Origin: Nostoc sp. MS1
GTDB taxonomy: Bacteria; Cyanobacteriota; Cyanobacteriia; Cyanobacteriales; Nostocaceae
Length of the DNA: 64,000 nt
Reading direction: 5' to 3'
Assembly: GCF_019976755.1 (NCBI RefSeq)
Contig: NZ_AP023441.1
Location: 3,593,501 to 3,657,500, forward strand
The position numbers and the translations under genes were made by a program. Below are positions 26,835-35,159 of this stretch, in pieces. How positions within the stretch are numbered: position 1 is the first letter of the stretch; every line of letters begins with the position of its first letter. Below the pieces are notes generated by a model. The model saw only the letters and a program-made list of their open reading frames with translations. It made no database searches and was not told the origin of the DNA.

Positions 26835-28451
26835 TTACGAATTACGAATTGGTGTAAGTTCGACAATTGCAGTTATTAATTTCATGGGATCGACTGGTTT
26901 AGCTAGATGGCGTTGAAATCCGGCGGCAAAGACTTGTTGTTGTGTTGTCTCGGCGGCGTATGCAGTGAGGGCAATAGCGGGGATTCTACCTCCTTGATTC
27001 ACGGGGAGCGATCGCACTTTCTGAATTAAAGCATAGCCATCAACATCTGGCATACCTATGTCACTCAATAGCAAATCTGGGAGGAACTTTTCTAAGGCTG
27101 CAAGTGCTTCGTAGGCTGATTGGGCTGTTGTCACCATAGCCCCTTGTTGTTCTAAAAAAAAGGCAAGAAATTCCCGCGTATCAACATCATCATCAACGAC
27201 TAACAACTTTACTCCTGCTAAGGTTGGTGGTAGTAGTGATAATGGCGAGTAATTATCACCTTTTCCCCTCGTTAATTCCTGACTATGTGATAGTGCCGGG
27301 AAAGTGACTGTAAATGTCGCGCCTTCTCCCTCACCTAAACTTTCTGCCCAAACTCTGCCTCCATGTAACTCAACTAATTGGCGCACAATTGCTAAACCTA
27401 GCCCCAACCCACCGGATCTACGAGTTATGCTACTATCTGCTTGGCGAAAGGATTCAAATACGTGAGGTAAAAATTCAGGACTAATACCTTTACCTGTATC
27501 TTGGATACGAATTTGGGCTTGAGAACCAACCTGTTCTAAGTAAACTGCAACTTTTCCCCCAACAGGGGTAAATTTAACTGCATTGGAAAGCAGATTCCAC
27601 ACAATTTGTTGTAAGCGTCCACTATCACCTTTGACTTGTCCAACTGTTGGGTCTAGATGTAAACTAATTTCTATAGAGTTGGCTTCGGCTGCTAATCTTA
27701 CCGTTTCTAAAGCCGATTCGATAATAGTAGCCAAATTCACTATTTCGGAATTAAGTGAGAGTTTACCTCTGAGAATCCGCGAGATATCTAGGAGATCATC
27801 TATTAGTTGTACTTGTAATTCTGCATTGCGTTCAATGGTTTCTAAAGCGCGTAAACTTGCTGTTTCATTCAATGTGCGTTTTCTTAATAGCTTTGCCCAG
27901 CCTAAGATGGGGTTGAGTGGCGATCGCAATTCATGAGAAACTACTGCCAGAAACTCATCTTTGATGCGGTTGGCTTTTTCGGCTATTTCTTTGGCTTGTT
28001 GACGTTCTTCGGCTAAGGCTAAAGCGCGATCGCGTAAATTTCGGTATTCTTGTACACGAAACGTTAAATCAGTTACATCCTGAATAGAGAACAGCGCATA
28101 AAACCCATTCCCATCTAACGCAGGTACAGCCGTTACTGTAGTATGTTGAATCCTGTATTTTTCATCTACTATCGTTACAGGTATGACATATTTATGTAGT
28201 TGGGAAGAAAAAATTGTTGGTGGCCCACCTTCAAAAATTTGTTCTAAACGACTAAGATAGCGGGGCTGATGCAAATGAGGAAAGGAGTCAAAAATTGATT
28301 TACTTAAAATTTGATTTCTATTAATTTTTGTCCATTCCTCTAAACAGCAATTCCAAAATAAAACCGTGTGTTCTGAATCTAGAACAAAAGCTCCTAAAGG
28401 AATCTGGTCTAAGAGGTTGAATTTTTCCTGAGCTTGTTCTATCTTGTTCAT
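26835..28451 (-). CDS. Hybrid histidine kinase (PAS-HisKA-ATPase-REC), soluble
   Basis: The 538-residue protein has a PAS domain (about 15-130), a coiled linker, a dimerisation domain with H173 in VSHELRSPLNPIL, an ATP-binding domain with WNLLSNAVKFTPVGG and GGLGLGLAIVRQL, and a C-terminal receiver with VVDDDVDTRE and LLSDIGMPDVDG. No membrane helices are visible. The core closely resembles the kinase at 20428. It begins 38 bases after the stop of the CheC gene and in the same direction, which suggests a CheY-CheC-kinase operon facing away from the CheA cluster. Confidence 0.92.
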   Translation of the reverse strand: MNKIEQAQEKFNLLDQIPLGAFVLDSEHTVLFWNCCLEEWTKINRNQILSKSIFDSFPHLHQPRYLSRLEQIFEGGPPTIFSSQLHKYVIPVTIVDEKYRIQHTTVTAVPALDGNGFYALFSIQDVTDLTFRVQEYRNLRDRALALAEERQQAKEIAEKANRIKDEFLAVVSHELRSPLNPILGWAKLLRKRTLNETASLRALETIERNAELQVQLIDDLLDISRILRGKLSLNSEIVNLATIIESALETVRLAAEANSIEISLHLDPTVGQVKGDSGRLQQIVWNLLSNAVKFTPVGGKVAVYLEQVGSQAQIRIQDTGKGISPEFLPHVFESFRQADSSITRRSGGLGLGLAIVRQLVELHGGRVWAESLGEGEGATFTVTFPALSHSQELTRGKGDNYSPLSLLPPTLAGVKLLVVDDDVDTREFLAFFLEQQGAMVTTAQSAYEALAALEKFLPDLLLSDIGMPDVDGYALIQKVRSLPVNQGGRIPAIALTAYAAETTQQQVFAAGFQRHLAKPVDPMKLITAIVELTPIRNS

Positions 28452-28489
28452 TTTCCCACACTAGTTCCATGTTAATAACTATAGTTAAA

Positions 28490-29095
28490 TTATAAAACTG
28501 CTATTTTTTGGTTAATTGCATCAATTAACGCATCAAATGTACTCACTTCAAAAATCAAAATAATATCACCAATAATTTTTAACTGTTCAATTGTAAAGTG
28601 TGCCTGTGCCAATAAAATTTTCGACTCGTTACCATTACTTGTCAACAATAAATTAGTAATTGTATCTTCTAAATAAACAGGTAATGTATAGTTCATATGT
28701 TGCTGTAACACATTACTAATTGAACCCATCACCCCATTAATCACAATATTGCCAATTTCGCTTAATGTGCCAATTTTCACTGCGTCTAAGTCGGCAGAAC
28801 CAGCTTCTTCACCAGTTAATACTGATACTAACTTTGATGCACTTTCGGTAGGAAAAATCAACCCAGCCGTTCCATAGAATGAGCCAGTAAAACCTAATTT
28901 TACTGATGATAAACTATTATCATGAAAGCGCGAGGCTAATTCCTGGTAAGCTTGAGTAGCGCTTAATACTTTGACAAAAGGAATCGCTAGGTGAATGTGA
29001 GAATCTAGCATTTCATTTAGTAGATTGGCAGCACGACCAACTCCAATATTAATTAATTCTTGTAAAGCATCGAGTTGATCTGCTGTTACATTCAT
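28490..29095 (-). CDS. cheC: CheC-family CheY-P phosphatase
   Basis: CheC proteins dephosphorylate CheY-P. The 201-residue protein has both phosphatase helices: LDALQELINIGVGRAANLL near residue 8, and LSEIGNIVINGVMGSIS near residue 110, each with the E-x2-N core. The double-helix layout distinguishes CheC from the dimeric CheX. The gene lies six bases downstream of the response-regulator stop codon, so the regulator and its likely phosphatase are made together. The symbol is by family; no adaptation role has been shown here. Confidence 0.88.
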   Translation of the reverse strand: MNVTADQLDALQELINIGVGRAANLLNEMLDSHIHLAIPFVKVLSATQAYQELASRFHDNSLSSVKLGFTGSFYGTAGLIFPTESASKLVSVLTGEEAGSADLDAVKIGTLSEIGNIVINGVMGSISNVLQQHMNYTLPVYLEDTITNLLLTSNGNESKILLAQAHFTIEQLKIIGDIILIFEVSTFDALIDAINQKIAVL

Positions 29096-29101
29096 GATTG
29101 C

Positions 29102-29467
29102 TTATTCCTTTGTATTGATAACTTGCTGAACTACTTGGCGTAGTTCTTGTTCTTTTGGTGGTTTATTGATGAAATTAACTGCTCCTAAGTTATAACTTTG
29201 GTTACGCGCTCCTTCTTGAATATCGGCTGTAATAATAATGGTGGGAACCTTTAACCCTTGATCTTGTAAAGCCTGAAGAAATTCAAAACCATTCATATCT
29301 GGCATTAAAAGGTCAGTTAATACACAGTTGGGTTGATGGTTGTGAACCATTTCTAATCCTTCCCGCCCATTAGTAGCTTCTAAAATATCATAACCATCGG
29401 CTTGTAAAAATTTGCGGATCATTCTCCGAGAAAAAGCTGCATCATCGATAATTAAAACCAAGCTCAT
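29102..29467 (-). CDS. CheY-like single-domain response regulator
   Basis: This is a stand-alone receiver: MSLVLIIDDAAFSRRMIRKF at the start, the phospho-acceptor Asp in NCVLTDLLMPDMNG, Thr in TIIITAD, and Lys in FINKPPKEQEL. I choose the ATG at 29467, because GTAGGA lies eight bases before it; the ATG at 29476 would abut that site. The length of 121 residues is normal. It is the first gene of a probable operon with cheC and a hybrid kinase, and diverges from the CheA cluster, so CheA is a likely phosphate donor. Confidence 0.9.
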   Translation of the reverse strand: MSLVLIIDDAAFSRRMIRKFLQADGYDILEATNGREGLEMVHNHQPNCVLTDLLMPDMNGFEFLQALQDQGLKVPTIIITADIQEGARNQSYNLGAVNFINKPPKEQELRQVVQQVINTKE

Positions 29468-29627
29468 CAATACCATCCTACGTTTTTTAGGTAACTGTTT
29501 ATTTTAGATTGGCGTTTTTTCCTATTTATTTTTTTAAATGAAAATAAATAATTTGAAATAAAATTTAATTATCTCTAGCAATAAAATATATTTATAAAAA
29601 AATATGAGCAATGCTGAATGTGTAATG

Positions 29628-29897
29628 TTATTTTAAAAATGCCTCATCTTGGAACTTACTCTGACGTAGCCAATGCAGAATAGTCGTGTGATGTATATCA
29701 GTTACTCTTTCAATTTCTCGTAGACTCATACCGTTAAGATACATCTTGAGACAAAGTTGCTTGACATCATCGGAATAGCGCCAAGACTGGTAAAATTCAA
29801 GAAACTGACGACCACATTGTTTACACTTGTAGCACTGTCTATCTTTGCGGCGACCGTTTTTGAAGATTGCCGTGGAATGGCAACGAGGACAGTTCAT
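29628..29897 (-). pseudogene. IS1-type InsA-like remnant
   Basis: The 89-residue frame starts MNCPRCHSTAIFKNGRRKDRQ, a zinc ribbon with two CxxC pairs, followed by a helix-turn-helix (GMSLREIERVTDIHHTTILHW). This is the N-terminal DNA-binding part of IS1-family transposases. No catalytic DDE part follows in any frame before the next gene, and I see no terminal repeats. It is therefore probably the remains of an element, though a domesticated DNA-binding protein is not excluded. It lies in the divergent region between the cheY-like gene and cheA. Confidence 0.75.
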
Positions 29898-30034
29898 GTC
29901 TCACTTTGTCATTGATAATAAACATTATCTTTTCAGCATTATGTAGTAATAACATCCTTCTCAAGACATATATTTATTATATAAAAAAACAAATAGTATT
30001 AGGACAAAAGATATAATTTTATTGACTATATGCA

Positions 30035-32272
30035 ATGGGTGTACCAGAAATTGACGACGATGATATTCAAGCATTTCTTGTTGAGAGCTATGAGAATTTG
30101 GAGCAAATCGAAAGAGATATTATTAATTTAGAAAAAGTATCAGTAAATGGAGAAAGTTTAGAGCGTATTTATCGCTCACTACATACCCTAAAAGGCAACT
30201 GTGGCTTCTTACCATTTCCCAAGTTGGAATCTTTGGCTCATGCGGGGGAAAGTTTGCTCTCCCAACTGCGTGAGCAAAGAAAAAATAGTGAAAACACCAA
30301 CTTGCAAATAACACCGCAAATTATTAATACCTTATTAAAAACAGTAGATACTATCCGGCAGATTCTTACCCAAATTAAAGCTACAAAACATGAGGGTGAA
30401 AATGATTATTCCTTGCTAATTAAATCTCTAACCCAGTTACAAGAAACTCAACAGATAATTTCTGCCTCTCCCATACAGCAAATAAACGAATATTTAGAAA
30501 CCTCAACCACTACATCCGACTCGGCGGATATTCGAGTAAATGTTAGCTTGCTGGATCAAATGATGAACTTGGTGGGTGAATTAGTATTAACTCGTAACCA
30601 AGTAATGAGATTTGCAGACAAGTTAAAAGATAATAACTTTGCTACTACTTGTCAGCGCTTGAGTCTCATTACCAGCCAGTTACAAGAAGGGGTGATGAAA
30701 ACGCGCCTCCAACCCATTAGTACCGTCTGGCAAAAATTTCCCCGCATTATCCGAGATTTAGCGATCGCTAATGGTAAACAAGTCGAAGTAGAAATGCAAG
30801 GTGGCGATACAGAGCTTGATAAAAGCATTATAGAAGCCATTAAAGACCCCTTAACCCACTTAGTCCGCAACTGTATAGATCATGGCATCGAATCACCAAG
30901 CGATCGCATAGCAAGCGGGAAACCAACCACAGGAAAAATCTTTCTCAAAGCCTTCTACGAAAACGGCAAAGTCAATTTAGAAATTGGCGATGATGGACAC
31001 GGTTTAACACCAGCACAACTCAAAGCACGGGCGCAACAACAAGGTTTAATTACTGTAGCTCAAGTCGCCCAAATGAGCGATACAGAAGCGATAAATTTAA
31101 TTTTTCTCCCTGGTTTCTCTACTACCGAACAAGTAACAAACCTTTCTGGACGGGGAGTAGGGATGGATATTGTTAAAAATAATATTGATAAAGTCAACGG
31201 CACAATTGAGGTTGATAGTCAACCAGGAAAAGGAACTACATTCAAACTTAAAATTCCCCTCACATTAACCATCCTGCCAGCATTAATTGCGACTAGTGGA
31301 AATGAACGCTATACCATCCCACAAACCAGCCTACAAGAATTAGTTCGCCTAGAACCAGAACAAACAATTAATAGTATTGAAGTATTTTACGACGTACCCG
31401 TCTATCACCTCCGAGGCAACCTCATACCTTTAATTAATCTCAACCAACTATTACAATTCAATAGTCAACAGTCAACAGTCAATAGTCAACAGTTAACAGT
31501 CAACAGTCAGAACTCAAAACTCAGTACTCAGCACTCTCCACTCCCCACTCCCCACTCCCCACTCAACTTAATCATCATCCAAGCCGACAACTACCAATTC
31601 GGACTGGTAGTAGACACAATTGAAGATATCCAAGACATAGTAGTTAAACCTTTAGGAAAACAATTAAAGTCCCTATCAATATTTGCAGGAGCCACAATTT
31701 TAGGAGATGGCACAGTAGCATTAGTCATCGATGTGGTAAATTTGGCAAAACTAGCTGGTGTAGCGGCGAAATACAAGCAGATATTATCCAGCCTTCCTGA
31801 TGCACACACTCCCCAAGAAACACAGGAACGGCAAATGATTTTGTTATTTACTGGCCCCCAAGGCGCACCTATGGGTATTCCCATTACTTATACCTACCGA
31901 TTAGAAAAAATACCTGTGGCTGCGGTGGAAAAAGTTGGTAATCAACAAGTAATGAGGTCTTACGGCAATATTTTACCCTTAATCGACCTCAAGCAAGTGT
32001 TTCAAAATGATACTAATCAGCCGTACTTAGCTACCCAAACAGATACACTGCAAATAGTTATCGTCTCTCCTAACTCCCAATTAAGTGTGGCGCTAGTAGT
32101 AGAACAGATTCTTGACATCGTAGAGGAGTCATTGACAGTTAAGGGTATTCCCAGTAGACCGGGTGTAATGTTTTGTGCTGTAATTCAAGGGCAAATAACA
32201 GAAATCCTTGATGTTGAGGCGGTGATTAGGATTATCAATCCTTATTTACTACAGGTGAGCGATCGTGAGTAA
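30035..32272 (+). CDS. cheA: CheA-type chemotaxis histidine kinase
   Basis: The 745-residue protein has an Hpt domain with phospho-accepting H50 (SLHTLKGNCGF), a dimerisation helix pair (LDQMMNLVGELVLTRNQ), an ATPase domain (HLVRNCIDHGIESPSDR, GRGVGMDIVKNNID) and a C-terminal regulatory region of two CheW-like domains. There is no receiver. Residues of about 476-511 are encoded by a heptamer/CTCCCC repeat array (31460-31565), giving a Ser/Gln/Asn/Pro-rich insert in the first CheW-like domain region. It overlaps cheW by eight bases and heads a cheA-cheW-mcp-cheB-cheR cluster. Confidence 0.94.
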   Translation: MGVPEIDDDDIQAFLVESYENLEQIERDIINLEKVSVNGESLERIYRSLHTLKGNCGFLPFPKLESLAHAGESLLSQLREQRKNSENTNLQITPQIINTLLKTVDTIRQILTQIKATKHEGENDYSLLIKSLTQLQETQQIISASPIQQINEYLETSTTTSDSADIRVNVSLLDQMMNLVGELVLTRNQVMRFADKLKDNNFATTCQRLSLITSQLQEGVMKTRLQPISTVWQKFPRIIRDLAIANGKQVEVEMQGGDTELDKSIIEAIKDPLTHLVRNCIDHGIESPSDRIASGKPTTGKIFLKAFYENGKVNLEIGDDGHGLTPAQLKARAQQQGLITVAQVAQMSDTEAINLIFLPGFSTTEQVTNLSGRGVGMDIVKNNIDKVNGTIEVDSQPGKGTTFKLKIPLTLTILPALIATSGNERYTIPQTSLQELVRLEPEQTINSIEVFYDVPVYHLRGNLIPLINLNQLLQFNSQQSTVNSQQLTVNSQNSKLSTQHSPLPTPHSPLNLIIIQADNYQFGLVVDTIEDIQDIVVKPLGKQLKSLSIFAGATILGDGTVALVIDVVNLAKLAGVAAKYKQILSSLPDAHTPQETQERQMILLFTGPQGAPMGIPITYTYRLEKIPVAAVEKVGNQQVMRSYGNILPLIDLKQVFQNDTNQPYLATQTDTLQIVIVSPNSQLSVALVVEQILDIVEESLTVKGIPSRPGVMFCAVIQGQITEILDVEAVIRIINPYLLQVSDRE
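31460..31565 (+). repeat. Composite heptamer/CTCCCC array inside cheA
   Basis: Tandem AGTCAAC/AGTCAAT heptamers (about 31462-31510) run into CTCAGTACTCAGCACTC and then four CCACTCC-type units. The array keeps the cheA frame open and encodes NSQQSTVNSQQLTVNSQNSK then PLPTPHSPL. Equivalent arrays elsewhere in the window are non-coding. Confidence 0.9.
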
Positions 32273-32708
32273 GCAACTTTGTACATTTTGGCTGAATAAT
32301 ATTTACTTTGGCATCAATGTACAACATGTTCAAGAAGTGATTCGTACCCAAGTGATAACTCGTGTACCCTTAGCACCAGCTGAAGTTTGCGGCTTGATTA
32401 ACTTACGAGGACAGATTATTACTGTTATTGATTTGCAAAAAAGATTAAATATAGGTAAAAAAGAGCATTTATCTGTCTCTCAACTCAAACATGAGTCAGG
32501 TTTTCATATCGTTGTCTATTTTGATAATGAAATCGTTAGCTTACTGGTAGATGATGTTGGTGATGTCTTAGAATTTCCAGAAAACACCTTTCAACTTCCA
32601 CCTGCAACGTTAAAGGGTAAAATGCGTCAGGTACTAGCAGGAGCTTACCCACTCACCGAAGGGTTTTTGTTAGTTGTAGATACAGAAAAAATTCTCAATA
32701 TTAATTAA
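32265..32708 (+). CDS. cheW: CheW-type coupling protein
   Basis: The 147-residue protein is one CheW domain: CTFWLNNIYFGINVQHVQEV, RVPLAPAEVCGLINLRGQI, TVIDLQKRLNI and FLLVVDTEKILNI. CheW links receptors to CheA. It starts with GTG at 32265, inside the end of cheA (eight-base overlap), with AGGTGA six bases upstream. The overlap implies translational coupling to cheA. Confidence 0.93.
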   Translation: MSKQLCTFWLNNIYFGINVQHVQEVIRTQVITRVPLAPAEVCGLINLRGQIITVIDLQKRLNIGKKEHLSVSQLKHESGFHIVVYFDNEIVSLLVDDVGDVLEFPENTFQLPPATLKGKMRQVLAGAYPLTEGFLLVVDTEKILNIN

Positions 32709-32726
32709 TTTTAGGAGCGCTTGGTA

Positions 32727-34043
32727 ATGGCTACAAATCGGTCAAGGAGAACAGCCAATTCTAAATCTCCCATAGAAGATAGTATAGAGCCGACACAAGA
32801 ACCGATACTGACTGATAACGGTTCAACAGACATACAATTACAGCCATTATTAGCCGCTCTCAAAGCAGCGAGAAACGGTGATTTCTCCGTCCGGTTAGCA
32901 GAAGATAATGGTTTGGGTGAAATTGCCGCAGTATTTAATGAGTTGGTAAGTTTAAATCAAAATTTTGCTCAAGAAGTAGCGCGTATAGCAGATGAGATTG
33001 GTACAGAGGGAAAACTGGGTTCTCAAGCTGTCATTAAAGGTGCAAAGGGTTCTTGGCGACAATTACTGGACAATTTGAATCAAATGTCTGCCAATATCTC
33101 TGACCAAATTAAAAGTATTAATGAAGTCACACTTGTAGTAGCACAAGGAAACTTATCTGAGCAAATTGAAGCCACAACTAATGCCGGAGAGTTTAAACAT
33201 CTCAGCAATAATACTAATCAAATGATTAGCCGCTTGAGGTCTTCAATTAGACAAATGGCAGATGTAGCTACAGCCGTCGCTTCTTCTGCGGAGGAATTAA
33301 CCGCAGTGAGTAAGGAAATGACAGACAACGCCAAACAAACTTCAGAACAAGCAACATCCGCCTCAGCCTCAGCCGAACAAGTCAATCAAAATACAATGAC
33401 AGTTGTCACGGCTGTAGAAGAAATGAACGCCAGTATTAGAGAAATTGCCAAGAATGTTGCCGAAGGCGCACAAGTTGCTAATGAAGCCGTAAAAACGGCC
33501 GATCGCACCAACCAAACAATTGATAAACTCGGTCAAAGTAGTATCGAAATTGGCAAAGTCATCAAAGTTATCACCTCAATAGCCCAACAAACAAACCTAC
33601 TCGCTCTTAATGCTACTATCGAAGCCGCCAGGGCCGGGGATGCTGGTAGAGGCTTTGCTGTAGTCGCCAACGAAGTCAAAGAATTAGCCAAGCAAACCGC
33701 CAACGCCACCGAAGATATTAGCCAACGCATCGAAGCCATCCAAAACGATACCAAGGACGCGGTAACAGCTATCACCCAAATTACTGACATCATCAACCAA
33801 ATTAACGACCTGCAAAGTACCATCGCCAGTGCTGTAGAAGAACAAACCGCCACCACCAACGAAATCGCCCGGAATATAGGCGAAGCTGCTAAAGGCACAT
33901 CAGCGATCGCCAAAAATATTGGTATTGTCGCTCTCAATGCTCAAACCACCACCATCGGAGCCAGTAATACATCAGACGCAGCCACAGAACTAGCCCGTAT
34001 GGCTGTAGATTTGCAAAAGGTCGTTAATCAGTTTAAGTACTAA
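32727..34043 (+). CDS. Methyl-accepting chemotaxis protein, cytoplasmic
   Basis: I start at the ATG at 32727 (MATNRSRRTANSK), eight bases after AGGAGC. The 438-residue protein lacks any membrane helix. Two HAMP-like segments (about residues 50-100 and 135-195) precede a long coiled signalling domain with the conserved hairpin tip QTNLLALNATIEAARAGD and FAVVANEVKELAKQ. Gln/Glu pairs typical of methylation sites occur along the coil. A soluble receptor implies sensing of an internal signal or of a partner protein. It lies between cheW and cheB. Confidence 0.92.
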   Translation: MATNRSRRTANSKSPIEDSIEPTQEPILTDNGSTDIQLQPLLAALKAARNGDFSVRLAEDNGLGEIAAVFNELVSLNQNFAQEVARIADEIGTEGKLGSQAVIKGAKGSWRQLLDNLNQMSANISDQIKSINEVTLVVAQGNLSEQIEATTNAGEFKHLSNNTNQMISRLRSSIRQMADVATAVASSAEELTAVSKEMTDNAKQTSEQATSASASAEQVNQNTMTVVTAVEEMNASIREIAKNVAEGAQVANEAVKTADRTNQTIDKLGQSSIEIGKVIKVITSIAQQTNLLALNATIEAARAGDAGRGFAVVANEVKELAKQTANATEDISQRIEAIQNDTKDAVTAITQITDIINQINDLQSTIASAVEEQTATTNEIARNIGEAAKGTSAIAKNIGIVALNAQTTTIGASNTSDAATELARMAVDLQKVVNQFKY

Positions 34044-34059
34044 ATAAGGAGAATCAATT

Positions 34060-34079
34060 CAAAATTCAAAATTTTGAAT
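34060..34079. repeat. CAAAATT repeat between cheB RBS and start
   Basis: Direct copies of AATTCAAA followed by an inverted ATTTTGAAT lie between the AGGAG at 34048 and the cheB ATG at 34092. TCAAAATT repeats of this kind are frequent in Nostoc-type genomes. The segment can form a small hairpin (TTCAAAAT / ATTTTGAA) that might bring the ribosome site closer to the start. Confidence 0.6.
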
Positions 34080-34091
34080 CTGTTAAACACT

Positions 34092-35159
34092 ATGCCAAAA
34101 ATTCGGGTATTGGTTGTAGATGACGCTGTATTAGTTCGCAGTCGAGTTAGTAAAATCCTCTCCAGCGACTCACAACTAGAAGTGGTAGGGGTAGCTGCTA
34201 ATGGTGTTATTGCCTTGGCAAAAATTCCTCAAGTCAATCCCGATGTCATCATCTTAGATGTGGAAATGCCGGAGATGAACGGACTAGAAACCCTAGCCGC
34301 TATTCGCCAAACTTATCCACATCTGCCAGTAATTATGTTCAGCACTTCCACCTACGCTGGTGCAAGTGCGACTTTGGAAGCTCTCTCTTTAGGGGCTACT
34401 GATTACGCCACAAAACCTAGTAATCTAGGAACCGTAGAGGCAGTTAATCAACATATCCGCGAGGAATTAATTCCCAAAATTAAGCTATTTGGTGCAGGAA
34501 CTCAGCATTTTTTTCTGCCAAATGTTAGCAGCCATACGCCTGTTTTAACTACCCGTACACATTTAGAACCTGTGAATGTGGTTGCTGTTGGGGTTTCTAC
34601 AGGAGGTCCAAATGCACTCGCTACACTGTTAAGTCATCTACCAACAGATTTCTCTGTTCCCCTCCTAATTGTGCAACATATGCCACCAATGTTTACTAAA
34701 CTATTAGCCCAAAGATTATCCTCTATCAGCCATGTTCCTGTAGAGGAAGCGGTTGACGGTGTGGCATTAAAACCCGGACAGGCTTGGATTGCCCCTGGTG
34801 ATTTTCATATGATTGTACAACGGCAGGGAACTGAAGTAAGACTTGCTATCCATCAAGCACCACCGGAAAATTCCTGTCGCCCTTCAGTGGATGTATTGTT
34901 GCGTTCCGTTGCTCAAGTATATGGTGCTAGTGCGATCGCTGTTATCCTCACCGGGATGGGACAAGATGGCTTACATGGTTGTCAATGTATTAGTGAGGCA
35001 GGTGGGCAAGTGTTGGCGCAAGATAAAGCTAGTAGTGTAGTCTGGGGGATGCCTAGTTACATCGTTAATGCTGGACTAGCAGATCGGATTGTTCCTCTAG
35101 AACAAATGGCAGATGAAATCATGCACCGTATCCATCCTACACAAAAATTAGGTCTGTAA
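34092..35159 (+). CDS. cheB: CheB methylesterase response regulator
   Basis: CheB removes methyl groups from the receptor when phosphorylated. The receiver has D56 in VIILDVEMPEMNG. The esterase triad is S169 (GVSTGGP), H196 (IVQHMPP) and D292 (TGMGQDG). I use the ATG at 34092 (MPKIRVLVVDD); a TTG at 34074 would add six residues. The nearest Shine-Dalgarno (AGGAG at 34048) is about 40 bases away, separated by an AATTCAAAATTCAAAATTTTGAAT repeat. This spacing suggests that the repeat was inserted between the site and the start. The length of 355 residues is usual. Confidence 0.93.
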   Translation: MPKIRVLVVDDAVLVRSRVSKILSSDSQLEVVGVAANGVIALAKIPQVNPDVIILDVEMPEMNGLETLAAIRQTYPHLPVIMFSTSTYAGASATLEALSLGATDYATKPSNLGTVEAVNQHIREELIPKIKLFGAGTQHFFLPNVSSHTPVLTTRTHLEPVNVVAVGVSTGGPNALATLLSHLPTDFSVPLLIVQHMPPMFTKLLAQRLSSISHVPVEEAVDGVALKPGQAWIAPGDFHMIVQRQGTEVRLAIHQAPPENSCRPSVDVLLRSVAQVYGASAIAVILTGMGQDGLHGCQCISEAGGQVLAQDKASSVVWGMPSYIVNAGLADRIVPLEQMADEIMHRIHPTQKLGL

